The notes below the pieces were generated by a model that saw nothing but the letters and a program-made list of their open reading frames with translations, was not told where the DNA came from and made no database searches. Below are positions 51,669-61,761 of a stretch of DNA of 64,000 bases, in pieces; the stretch's first letter is position 1; every line of letters starts with the position of its first letter. The translations under genes were made by a program, and so were the position numbers. Origin of the DNA: an uncultured Carboxylicivirga sp. (lineage in GTDB: Bacteria > Bacteroidota > Bacteroidia > Bacteroidales > Marinilabiliaceae); the NCBI RefSeq assembly GCF_963674565.1, contig NZ_OY771430.1, positions 4,588,001 through 4,652,000 of the forward strand, in the 5' to 3' direction.

Positions 51669-54065
51669 CTAAAGTTTAAAATTCAATCCAACCAAATATA
51701 ATCCTCCGATTTCATCCATAAAAGCGAATTCTTGTTTTTCGTTATTAAGCAGGTTACGCATGTTTGCAAAAACAGATAACGATTCGCTTAACTGATAGTT
51801 GGCTTTTAGATTTAAGATGATTTTTGAATCAACATCTGATGTGTCGTATTGATTCATAAATGTTTGTTTGCCATAAAAATAAGCGTTTGAAAAGATATTC
51901 AGCTTTTGAGTTGGCTTATAGTTCAAGCCAATACTACCCCAGAAAGTAGGTGTAGCCTCGTGCTTAAAGTTGTTTTGATAATCTGTAGGCTTATAATCGC
52001 TTGAAACCGAAAGAGACGTCATATTAGGATATTGAGGTATCTGCCCGGTTATCGCACTTTCATAAATCTTCTGAGCCAGTAAGCCATTTGATCCGTCGTT
52101 TGGATAGATAGCATTGGCTTGCATTCCAATCATTTCATCACGTGTCACCGGATTATAATTATCTAATTTAGTTTGCTGTACTGATAGATGAGATTTTGCA
52201 ATCAGCTTCTCTGATAAAACCCAGTCAAGGCTGATGGTAAGTCCCATTTGCTTGGCTTCCAAATCAATGTTCTGGTATTGCATATATGCCGTTACGGTTG
52301 GCATTGCCAGGAGTGTTGGATCAGTTCCAACCATTGCAACCGGAATTATAAAATTAGTGCTGTCTGGTGCCAGAACGGTGAAATTCTTCGATTTGGAATA
52401 ATAGGCTTCAATATCAATCAAAACATTTTTGGATGGACGGGTACGATAACCTGCTTCGAACAGATCAGATACCATTACTTCCATGTTTTTGTTACCACCA
52501 AAGTAGATGAAATCAGGTGATGGTCTGCCTTCTCTGTCCCAAAGGAAATTAGAGTGTAAATCAATGATAAAAGGTGAACGGTTGGCCCTTGAATAAACCA
52601 ATCGGAAATTATTTTTATCGTTGATTTTGTATGACGAAACAAACTGCCATGACGGAGTCCATTGGTCAGAATGAGCATATTTCTCGGCTCTCAATGCAGC
52701 TACCAGGCGCAGTTTCTCAGTTGCCAGATAATCCAGTCTTAAACTAGTGGCAAAGATATTCATGTCTTTCTTACCGTTGAAAAAACCAGATCCTAATGCC
52801 GGAATATGTTCAGAATCATCGTAATAAACCGACATATAGTTAACTCCCGGGCGAACACTAAGATTCTTTAGTTGCAGGTTGTATTCAACATTAGAGTTAA
52901 ACTGTGCCATATCAGTCTGAAAACCAAGGTTACCCACTCCAAAGTCCTGGAATCCGAACATATAACTTCCTTGAATATCAAATCCATACAAATTGGCATT
53001 TAAATCAACATACGATGTTTTTGATTCCCTTCCGGCCATTGATGTAGCATTATCTCCCAATGTTGAGGCATTGGCAAACGAATACTGGTAACCACCTGAT
53101 AAGTTAATGATGGCATCAGAATTTATTTCGTAAGACAGATAACCATTGATACCTGATTTTTCTTTCGACTTTCCCGGGTCCGGAAATAATTCATCAATGT
53201 CGTCTTTAGGATCTAAATAGGTATAACCATCCGCATCCTTCAGAACTTCGTATGCATCTTTTGAAAAGCTTTTACCTTCTTTAAATACATATAATTCGTC
53301 GTTGTTTCGGCTTCGGGTTTCATAGTTTCCGGTTACTCCAATACTAAATTTAGAATTGATTTGCTTGCGAAAGCCTATGTCACCCATATAGGTATTTAAT
53401 CGTCCTCCCTGAATATTGGCTGTAATAAGAGGGGTTGAAGAGTCAATGGTTTTGGTGATAATATTGATGGCTCCTGACACTGCATTAGGTCCGTATAAAG
53501 CACTCGAAGGACCGCGTACCACTTCAATCCGGTCAATATCTCCTAAGCTCACAGGTAATGATTCCCAAATTATTCCACCCATTGCATAGTTAAATACAGG
53601 GCGTCCGTTGATCATAACCAAAGTACTTGTATTCTCAGATTGCAGCATCATATTCTTTGGCGGCAGGTTGTCCAAACCCCGTATGTGAACATCATAGTTA
53701 CCATTGTTCTTTTCACGAACGATGATGCCCGGAACCAAACGTAACGCTTCCTCTATACAGGTAGCTCCTGAAGATTGTATTTCATCATGACTTAATACGG
53801 TTGTTGATAATGGAGAATCAAACAGACTCTCTTCTTTTTTGGATGCCGAAGTAACGTCTTTGTTTAACAGCAAATCATAAAGTTCTTCAATGGAAGACAC
53901 TCCAACAATATCCATTAGTCCCATTAATTCCTCAAGTGGTAATGACGACATTTCTTCCATCGTCATACTAAGAACTTCTTCCCGTGTTTTTTTCTTTTCT
54001 TGTGATATGGCAGGCATAGTAATAGCCATAGCCATTACAATGGCAAAAATATATCTAAGTTTCAT
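51669..54065 (-). CDS. TonB-dependent receptor, copy 1 of the YfiR-receptor duplication
   Basis: A 798-aa outer-membrane receptor. The signal ends near AISQ. A charged helical lead (KKTREEVLSMTMEEMSSLPLEELMGLMDIVG, about residues 24-60) replaces the carboxypeptidase-like domain of the receptor at 9928. The plug follows (SPLSTTVLSHDEIQSSGATCIEEALRLVPGI … VHIRGLDNLPPKNM … RIEVVRGPSSALYGPNAVSGAINIIT) and then a barrel ending YLVGLNFKL. It is the second gene after yfiR-like 54085-54600 (19 bp apart) and a close paralogue of 54778-57249. The substrate is unknown; it is of the vitamin B12/siderophore-like class without a SusD partner. Confidence 0.9.
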   Translation of the reverse strand: MKLRYIFAIVMAMAITMPAISQEKKKTREEVLSMTMEEMSSLPLEELMGLMDIVGVSSIEELYDLLLNKDVTSASKKEESLFDSPLSTTVLSHDEIQSSGATCIEEALRLVPGIIVREKNNGNYDVHIRGLDNLPPKNMMLQSENTSTLVMINGRPVFNYAMGGIIWESLPVSLGDIDRIEVVRGPSSALYGPNAVSGAINIITKTIDSSTPLITANIQGGRLNTYMGDIGFRKQINSKFSIGVTGNYETRSRNNDELYVFKEGKSFSKDAYEVLKDADGYTYLDPKDDIDELFPDPGKSKEKSGINGYLSYEINSDAIINLSGGYQYSFANASTLGDNATSMAGRESKTSYVDLNANLYGFDIQGSYMFGFQDFGVGNLGFQTDMAQFNSNVEYNLQLKNLSVRPGVNYMSVYYDDSEHIPALGSGFFNGKKDMNIFATSLRLDYLATEKLRLVAALRAEKYAHSDQWTPSWQFVSSYKINDKNNFRLVYSRANRSPFIIDLHSNFLWDREGRPSPDFIYFGGNKNMEVMVSDLFEAGYRTRPSKNVLIDIEAYYSKSKNFTVLAPDSTNFIIPVAMVGTDPTLLAMPTVTAYMQYQNIDLEAKQMGLTISLDWVLSEKLIAKSHLSVQQTKLDNYNPVTRDEMIGMQANAIYPNDGSNGLLAQKIYESAITGQIPQYPNMTSLSVSSDYKPTDYQNNFKHEATPTFWGSIGLNYKPTQKLNIFSNAYFYGKQTFMNQYDTSDVDSKIILNLKANYQLSESLSVFANMRNLLNNEKQEFAFMDEIGGLYLVGLNFKL

Positions 54066-54084
54066 GTTTGTCAGTTTTGTTTGG

Positions 54085-54600
54085 TTAGTTAACAGGTATA
54101 CCTAAAGACAATAATTTGTTATTTACCTTAAGACCATGTTTTTCAATGTTGGATGAGCAGATTTCATAACGTAGTTTGCCATCAACTGTGGTAAAAGAAA
54201 TTGCTGCACCGTCGCTGCAAAGCCCTTCTTTACTGCTTATCAATAATGCTGGTTTTCCATCCTGATCGGAAGAAAGCATCGACATTAAGCTTGATTTACC
54301 AGCGCTAAGAAAAATAACATGTGAATCTTCAAGGTTTTTTACCTGATTTTCTTGTTTAATCACAATGGTTTTGGTACCCACCTTTTTAACCTGGGCGAGC
54401 TTTTCCAACTCGGTGGCCATTTCTTTGTCGCCTATAACGGTGATAACAAATTCATTGGGATTACTGGCGCTCGGAGGCCATTCGACATTTTGTGTGAAGT
54501 TGTAGAGAAAGAGTGCTTTAAATTTAGCCATTTGGCTAAAAGCTTCTTCTGTTGTTGCAATACAAAGTACCAACAACAAAAAAATTAATTTTTGCTTCAT
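54085..54600 (-). CDS. YfiR-like (DUF4154) periplasmic protein, copy 1
   Basis: A 171-aa exported protein starting at MKQKLIFLLLVL; the 11 codons upstream overlap the promoter -7 box and are less likely. The signal ends near AFSQ, then KFKALFLYNFTQNVEWPP, VITVIGDKEM and SSKEGLCSDGAAISFTTVDGKLRYE are typical of the YfiR/DUF4154 family. In proteobacteria YfiR is a periplasmic inhibitor of a diguanylate cyclase, but here it is paired with a TonB receptor. A link to receptor signalling or folding is inferred. Upstream is TATATTTG, a full -7 match. Confidence 0.9.
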   Translation of the reverse strand: MKQKLIFLLLVLCIATTEEAFSQMAKFKALFLYNFTQNVEWPPSASNPNEFVITVIGDKEMATELEKLAQVKKVGTKTIVIKQENQVKNLEDSHVIFLSAGKSSLMSMLSSDQDGKPALLISSKEGLCSDGAAISFTTVDGKLRYEICSSNIEKHGLKVNNKLLSLGIPVN

Positions 54601-54630
54601 CTGGATTAGGTTTACATTAATAAAGTCACC

Positions 54631-54638
54631 CAAATATA
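54631..54638 (-). promoter_or_regulatory. -7 promoter box of YfiR-receptor operon 1
   Basis: CAAATATA on the + strand is TATATTTG on the minus strand, a full match to TAnnTTTG. It puts transcription start about 25 nt before the ATG at 54600. No -33 box was seen. Confidence 0.45.
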
Positions 54639-54729
54639 CGCACCCTATTTTATATGGTTATGATTTGTGAAAAAAAATTAAATAAATGTGTGTTTCTGAA
54701 AGCAAAACATCTTAAAAAGTAGATAAAAA

Positions 54730-54756
54730 AAGGGATTGCCTTTTCGACAATCCCTT
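54730..54756 (-). terminator. Intrinsic terminator of YfiR-receptor operon 2
   Basis: Stem AAGGGATTG/CAATCCCTT, loop 9 nt, followed on the minus strand by T7. Located after the receptor stop at 54778. Confidence 0.85.
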
Positions 54757-54777
54757 GTATCGTAATTAACTCTTTAT

Positions 54778-57249
54778 TTACCACTTAAAATTTAAACCAG
54801 CCAGATACAATCCACCAATTTTATCCATATATGCAAATTGAACTTTTTCTGTATTCAACAGGTTTCTGCAATTCACAAAGAATGTAAGGTTATCTGTCGC
54901 TTTGTAGGAAGCTTTCAGGTTAAGATTTACTGATTGTTCTATATCAATAACACCGTATTGATTGATGAAACTTTGCTCACCATAGAAATATGCCTGTGGG
55001 AAAAACTCAATTTTCTTTGTAGGGCGATAAGTGAATGATAAACTACCCCAGAACGAAGGAGTTGCTTCATGCTTGAAATTATCCTCTGTTCCTTCCGGTA
55101 TGGCGCTTACTGAATTGACGATTGCATAAGTTTGTGAAGCAGGATCAATTGCACCTGTAGCAACGCCGGTTGCATAATCAACAAGAGCCTGATTTATTTT
55201 AGTTGCCAGATCAGGATCTGTTTGAGCAATGGTGGCCTGGTAACCCAGGATCTCATTTCTTGAATAAGGTACGTAATTATCCACTGTGGTTTGCTGGTAA
55301 GTAACATGACCTGTTGCCATTAATTTCTCAGATAGAACCCAATCAAACGAAACAGAAGCGCCGAACTGATTGGATACTAAATCCATATTCTGAAAAGATA
55401 AATTGACAATGGCATTCATACTTTCTTGCACTGTAGCTGCGCCGGTTATAACAGCTAAAGGATTAAATACAGCCAAAGAAGTCATATCCGGAGATAAGGC
55501 TACAAAATCTTTTGAACGGTTATAAAAGGCTTCCACATCAATCAAAATACTTTTATCGGGTCTGGATCTGAATCCTAACTCAACCATATCAGTTGTTTTA
55601 AGCTTATTGTCCTCGTGACCGTCAAATTGCATGATTTTAGGAAACTCCATATTGACAATATTCCAGGTATAATTCGAGTAGGTATTTATCAGGAATGCAG
55701 ATTGATTGGCTCTTGAATAAACAGCACGAATCAGATTTTTATCATTTAACTTGTACGAACTTACGAACTGCCATGAAGCATAAATATCATCCATGTTATC
55801 GTATTTTTCAGCACGTAAGGCAGCAACCAAACGTAAACGTTCTGTTAACAGATAGTCAAGTCTTAAGCTACCTGCCATTATATTGATGGTTTGCTTTTGA
55901 TTTAAATAACCTTTTCCAACCTCAGAAATGTGTTTACTATCATCGTACGAAATGCTTTGGTAACTAAAACCGGGACGAACAGACAGGTTGCGGAATTTTT
56001 TATTGTATTCAGCCAAAAATGAATACTGTTCATTGTCGAGTTCAAATCCTTCGTTACCCGACATATAATCAATGGTACCGCCGTTATAATTAGCCTGTAA
56101 AGAGAAATCATAAAGTTTGGCACGTAAATCAACATATCCGGTAGATGCCAGTTTGGTTGAATAAGGAGTAGGAACATCACCCATTGTTGAGGTCATCACT
56201 TCAGAGTTTTGATAACCACCCATGATCTGAACTGATGTTTCGCTGGTTGGATTTACATCAAGATAACCGTTTACACCGTATCTGTACTTCGATCTTTCAG
56301 GATCAGGAAACGATTTATAGATATCATAAATTTCATCGCCAACTGTGTATGGAGGCCAAATTTCCTGGTTCCCACTTCTCATTTTGTTTATCTCATCCAG
56401 AGAATAATAACCATTGCCTACATTTTCACCGTCGATGCTCAGTTGAGAACCGTCTCTGCTGTAGATGTATATTTCATCTGTTTTTCTATCACGTGTCTCA
56501 AAATTACCCGTAACACCCAGACTAATTTTATCATTGAGTTGTTTGCGTATTGCAAGATCTCCCATATAGGTGCTCTGACTGCCACCATTGAAATTACCCG
56601 AAATAAGAGGTGTGTCGTGGCTGATTGTTTGTGTAATAATATTGATTACACCGGTTACTGCATTAGGACCGTATAATGCACTTGAAGGACCTCTTACCAC
56701 TTCGATACGATCAATATCTTCGAAACTTACCGGTAAGGTTTCCCAAAGCGTTCCTCCATGTGAATAGTTAAAAACCGATCTTCCGTTAATCATTACCAAT
56801 GTATTCATGTTTTCAGAATACAGAAGCAGGTTTTTAGAAGGAAGATTATCGTTTCCTCTTATATGAACATCATAATTGCCATTTGTCTTTTCTCGAACAA
56901 TTACTCCAGGAACCAGACGCAGTGCTTCCTCAATACAGGTCGCACCCGAAGCAATTATTTGGTCGTGCGACAGTACTGTTGTAGAAAGAGGAGAATCAAA
57001 AATGCTTTCTTCTTTTTTTGATGCCGAAACTACATTCTTATTTAAAAGTAGATTGTATAACTCTTCTAAAGAGGAAACACCTACTACATCCATTAAACTC
57101 ATTAACTCTTCAAGCGGTAGTGACGACATTTCTTCCATCGTCATATTTAATACCTCTTCACGAGTCTTTGTTTTTGGTTGTTCCTGAGCAAAGCTTTGGT
57201 TGAAGAATGAAACAACCAAAACTATAAGTAATAAATATCTAAAATTCAT
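54778..57249 (-). CDS. TonB-dependent receptor, copy 2 of the YfiR-receptor duplication
   Basis: An 823-aa outer-membrane receptor, paralogous end to end with 51669-54065, starting at MNFRYLLLIVLVVSF by alignment with its twin (ATG five codons earlier possible). The helical lead TREEVLNMTMEEMSSLPLEEL and the plug from SPLSTTVLSHDQIIASGATC are nearly the same. The barrel diverges and has an insertion around YSRDGSQLSIDGENVGNGYY. It ends YLAGLNFKW. The second copy may have a different ligand. It forms an operon with the YfiR-like gene 57268-57783 and ends in its own terminator. Confidence 0.9.
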   Translation of the reverse strand: MNFRYLLLIVLVVSFFNQSFAQEQPKTKTREEVLNMTMEEMSSLPLEELMSLMDVVGVSSLEELYNLLLNKNVVSASKKEESIFDSPLSTTVLSHDQIIASGATCIEEALRLVPGVIVREKTNGNYDVHIRGNDNLPSKNLLLYSENMNTLVMINGRSVFNYSHGGTLWETLPVSFEDIDRIEVVRGPSSALYGPNAVTGVINIITQTISHDTPLISGNFNGGSQSTYMGDLAIRKQLNDKISLGVTGNFETRDRKTDEIYIYSRDGSQLSIDGENVGNGYYSLDEINKMRSGNQEIWPPYTVGDEIYDIYKSFPDPERSKYRYGVNGYLDVNPTSETSVQIMGGYQNSEVMTSTMGDVPTPYSTKLASTGYVDLRAKLYDFSLQANYNGGTIDYMSGNEGFELDNEQYSFLAEYNKKFRNLSVRPGFSYQSISYDDSKHISEVGKGYLNQKQTINIMAGSLRLDYLLTERLRLVAALRAEKYDNMDDIYASWQFVSSYKLNDKNLIRAVYSRANQSAFLINTYSNYTWNIVNMEFPKIMQFDGHEDNKLKTTDMVELGFRSRPDKSILIDVEAFYNRSKDFVALSPDMTSLAVFNPLAVITGAATVQESMNAIVNLSFQNMDLVSNQFGASVSFDWVLSEKLMATGHVTYQQTTVDNYVPYSRNEILGYQATIAQTDPDLATKINQALVDYATGVATGAIDPASQTYAIVNSVSAIPEGTEDNFKHEATPSFWGSLSFTYRPTKKIEFFPQAYFYGEQSFINQYGVIDIEQSVNLNLKASYKATDNLTFFVNCRNLLNTEKVQFAYMDKIGGLYLAGLNFKW

Positions 57250-57267
57250 TTTTATTTGATTCATTGT

Positions 57268-57783
57268 TTAGTTTGTGGAAATTCCCAATGAAATTAATTT
57301 GTTATTCACTTTCAGACTTCTCGCATTAATATTGTCTTCATTGATTTGATAGCGTAGTTTGCCATCAACAGTTGTAAAGCAAATGGCAGCTCCATCTTTG
57401 CACAATCCTTCTTTACTGCTTATTAACAGTACAGGCTGACCTTCCTGCTGAATTGCCAGTCGAGACATCAGATCAGATTTAGTAGAACTAAGAAAGACAA
57501 CATGAGAATCATTTATGTCCTTTACCTGATTCGTTTGTTTAATAACCATTGTTTTGGAACCAACTTTTTTAACCTGTGCCAGTTTTTCCAATTCCCCAGC
57601 CATCTCATCATCTCCTACCACAGTGATTATAAATTCGTTTGATGAAATAGTGTTGGGTGGCCATTCAACGTTTTGAGTAAAGTTGTAAAGAAAAAGTGCC
57701 TTGAATTTTGTCATTTGACAAAAGGCTTCTTCTGAAGTTCCTGCAAGAAACAGAAGCAACAGAATCAGGATGTGTTTTTTCAT
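57268..57783 (-). CDS. YfiR-like (DUF4154) periplasmic protein, copy 2
   Basis: A 171-aa exported protein, first gene of the second operon, with signal MKKHILILLLLFLAGTSEEAF (cleavage near FCQ). It is very similar to its twin at 54085-54600 (KFKALFLYNFTQNVEWPP, VITVVGDDEM, SSKEGLCKDGAAICFTTVDGKLRY) but has diverged in the C-terminal third (NARSLKVNNKLISLGIS). The 3-18 bp gap to the receptor gene suggests tight coupling. Confidence 0.9.
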   Translation of the reverse strand: MKKHILILLLLFLAGTSEEAFCQMTKFKALFLYNFTQNVEWPPNTISSNEFIITVVGDDEMAGELEKLAQVKKVGSKTMVIKQTNQVKDINDSHVVFLSSTKSDLMSRLAIQQEGQPVLLISSKEGLCKDGAAICFTTVDGKLRYQINEDNINARSLKVNNKLISLGISTN

Positions 57784-57871
57784 TTGTGAGGGTTTAATAT
57801 TTTAATCCCCATCTATACGACATAATATTTGTAAGGTTTTGATAAAAAAGCATGGTAAGGCCAATCTATTT

Positions 57872-58894
57872 CTAGATTGTAATGTTACTAGCTAATAATT
57901 CAGGAGTTATGTCTGTTAAACATTTTTTAATTTCTTTCAATTTACACTTTGTACTTCCATCTTTTGTACAAGGACGGCAAGGTAAGTCCACTTCCATAAC
58001 TTTCATATTATCGTTGGAAGGATAACCAAAAGCAGTTGGTCCGATAATGGCTAAACCGTGTTTTTGAAATAGGTCTGCAGCATGCAGAAAACCTGTGTCT
58101 CCGCTTATTACAAACAGAGCATGCCAGACCGTACAAAAGCTTTCCATTAATGAAGTTTTGCCTGCCAGGTTAATCACTCTTTCCGGAGCAACTGATTTAA
58201 TATCTTCGCAAAAAGTATCAGATGGTCCGCCGAGAACTACAAAAAATAAGTCTTTACGAAGTTCAACCAGCTTTTGCCAGTAGGAGACAGGCCAGCGTTT
58301 AAGTTCCCATGCCGCAGATGGCACCAGCGCTACCCATTTTTGATTCTCAGGAATCTCATCCAGAACCAGCTGTTTAATTTTAGCTTGCACAGAATCAGGA
58401 AAGTGCCAGTCGTTAAAAGGAGTGTTGAAATCGGTTAGATTCCATTTCTTCTGAACAGGAAGACGAAAAGAATCCAGTGCTTTAAACGGCTTAGGTAAAT
58501 AATTTATACCGAAGTTAAATAGTAAAAACCTTTTGAATCGGTCTTTATGTCGGGTGACAAGTCTGTTTTTATTCAATAGATTACAGATTCCAAACGGACA
58601 TAAAACGAGTTTCAAGATATTAGAACGGATGTTACTGTGCGCATCATAAATTAAATCATACTTCTCAGCTTTTAATTTGGATCCCAGTTTGAAGACTCCT
58701 GCGAAGCCTTCTTTTCTGTCAAACTCCCATAGCTTATCAATTCGCGGGTCAATTTTAACCAATGAAGCCAGATCGGCCCTTACAACCCAATGGAGTTCTG
58801 AATCGGGGAACTTATTTTTCAATCCGGTAATTACCGACATACACTGGATAATGTCGCCTATTGAGCTAAGTCGTATGATAAGAATTTTCTTCAT
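57872..58894 (-). CDS. Glycosyltransferase family 9 (heptosyltransferase-like)
   Basis: A 340-aa GT-B glycosyltransferase of the ADP-heptose:LPS family. The N-terminal IIRLSSIGDIIQCMSVITGL and the C-terminal VISGDTGFLHAADLFQKHGLAIIGPTAFGYPSND are family hallmarks, and VALVPSAAWELKRWP opens the second domain. It adds a sugar, commonly heptose, to the LPS core at the inner membrane's cytosolic face. A second conserved block ends in CRPCTKDGSTKCKL, a Cys cluster seen in Bacteroidota members. It is separate from the YfiR operon by an 88-bp spacer. Confidence 0.88.
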   Translation of the reverse strand: MKKILIIRLSSIGDIIQCMSVITGLKNKFPDSELHWVVRADLASLVKIDPRIDKLWEFDRKEGFAGVFKLGSKLKAEKYDLIYDAHSNIRSNILKLVLCPFGICNLLNKNRLVTRHKDRFKRFLLFNFGINYLPKPFKALDSFRLPVQKKWNLTDFNTPFNDWHFPDSVQAKIKQLVLDEIPENQKWVALVPSAAWELKRWPVSYWQKLVELRKDLFFVVLGGPSDTFCEDIKSVAPERVINLAGKTSLMESFCTVWHALFVISGDTGFLHAADLFQKHGLAIIGPTAFGYPSNDNMKVMEVDLPCRPCTKDGSTKCKLKEIKKCLTDITPELLASNITI

Positions 58895-58915
58895 CCTAAA
58901 AATTTCCTCAAAAAT

Positions 58916-58943
58916 AAAAAAATCCCGGATGTCACCGGGATTT
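58916..58943 (-). terminator. Intrinsic terminator after atpC
   Basis: Stem AAATCCCGG/CCGGGATTT, loop ATGTCA, with a long T-rich tract on the minus strand. Confidence 0.85.
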
Positions 58944-58968
58944 ATATTTTAAGTATTGTAAAAGACTT

Positions 58969-59214
58969 CTATTCGTGTATCAGAATAACCATCTTATTGT
59001 TCTTACATTCAACAACACCACTTTTGCATTTAAAAAGCTTTTCATGACCACTTTTACCAATCACTCTGATTGTGCCTTCGGATAAAACAGACACGACAGG
59101 AGCATGGCCTTTTAAAACAGTGAAAGAGCCTTTTTCGCCTGGCACCTGAACCATACCCACCGGTTCGTCATAAATCACCTGCAAAGGTGTCACTATTTCA
59201 CAATGTAGGTCCAT
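58969..59214 (-). CDS. atpC: F-type ATP synthase epsilon subunit, short form
   Basis: Only 81 aa: the N-terminal beta-sandwich (LHCEIVTPLQVIYDEPVGMVQVPGEKGSFTVLKGHAPVVSVL) is complete. The usual C-terminal two-helix domain, which locks the motor in E. coli epsilon, is missing. The ATG follows the atpD stop with no gap (TAAATG). Short epsilon subunits are known in Bacteroidota, so this looks natural and not truncated by mutation. Regulation of hydrolysis by epsilon would then be absent or different. Confidence 0.92.
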   Translation of the reverse strand: MDLHCEIVTPLQVIYDEPVGMVQVPGEKGSFTVLKGHAPVVSVLSEGTIRVIGKSGHEKLFKCKSGVVECKNNKMVILIHE

Positions 59215-60765
<1,551 letters not shown>

Positions 60766-60770
60766 TTAAT

Positions 60771-61745
60771 TTATCGTGATCGTTCAATCAGTTTTATTGC
60801 AAAATCGCGCAATTCTGACTTCATAGATTCTTTGCCGTTCACTTTTTCCAGAGATTTAAGGGCCAGTTGAAAATACTCATGCATCTTGTCTTTGGCAATT
60901 TTATCAATATTTAATTGATTATAGATACTTCTGACAGCATTAATCTTTTGCTCACGGTCGAAGGACTCTACATGAATCCAATTTTGCAATTCTTCACGTA
61001 AAGATCCTGACGCCTTTTGTAACGCATTTATAAGTAAAAATGTTTTCTTATTTGCAACAATATCTCCCCCAATAGCTTTGCCGAATGTTTTTTCATCTCC
61101 ATAAACATCCAGAAAATCGTCCTGTAACTGAAATGCCAAACCGATGTTCTCACCAAACTGATACAGATTCTCAGCATCTTCGGCATTTGCATTGGCCACA
61201 ATGGCACCGGCTTTTAAGCTGCCAGCCAATAGTACAGCCGTTTTTAACCGGATCATATTCAAATACTCATCTGCGCTTACATCGTTTCTGGTTTCAAACT
61301 CCATATCGTATTGCTGGCCTTCACATACTTCAAGGGCAGTAACGCTAAAAAGATCGAGTAATGGTTTTAAAACAGATGTATCTGTTTTACAAACATACTG
61401 ATAGGCTTTGATTAACATTGCATCGCCGGATAAGATGGCGGTGTTTTCGTCCCATTTTTTATGAACGGTTGGCTGATTACGACGAACATCTGCATTATCC
61501 ATAACATCATCGTGCAGTAGGGTGAAATTGTGAAATATTTCAAGACCCAGACCCGCAGGTAATGCTTTTTCAAAAGAATCATCAAAAAGATAACATCCGG
61601 CCAGACACATGGTAGGACGAATTCTTTTTCCGCCCAATGACATGACATACTCAATTGGTTGGTAAAGCCCTTGTGGTTCGGTTACAAAGTTTTCTTTTTG
61701 CAATGCTTGTTCAACAACATTTTGAAGTTCGGCTATTGTAATCAT
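60771..61745 (-). CDS. Polyprenyl (farnesyl/geranylgeranyl-type) diphosphate synthase
   Basis: A 324-aa all-helical prenyltransferase. The first Asp-rich motif is FTLLHDDVMDNADVRR (DDxxD) and the second QLQDDFLDVYGD, both intact, with GGKRIRP near the start and GDIVANKKTFL after the second motif. It condenses isopentenyl diphosphate with allylic primers in isoprenoid synthesis. Chain length cannot be safely set, but the C15/C20 class is likely. The 41-bp gap to atpD suggests co-transcription. Confidence 0.92.
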   Translation of the reverse strand: MITIAELQNVVEQALQKENFVTEPQGLYQPIEYVMSLGGKRIRPTMCLAGCYLFDDSFEKALPAGLGLEIFHNFTLLHDDVMDNADVRRNQPTVHKKWDENTAILSGDAMLIKAYQYVCKTDTSVLKPLLDLFSVTALEVCEGQQYDMEFETRNDVSADEYLNMIRLKTAVLLAGSLKAGAIVANANAEDAENLYQFGENIGLAFQLQDDFLDVYGDEKTFGKAIGGDIVANKKTFLLINALQKASGSLREELQNWIHVESFDREQKINAVRSIYNQLNIDKIAKDKMHEYFQLALKSLEKVNGKESMKSELRDFAIKLIERSR

Positions 61746-61761
61746 ATTATAGTTAATGTCT

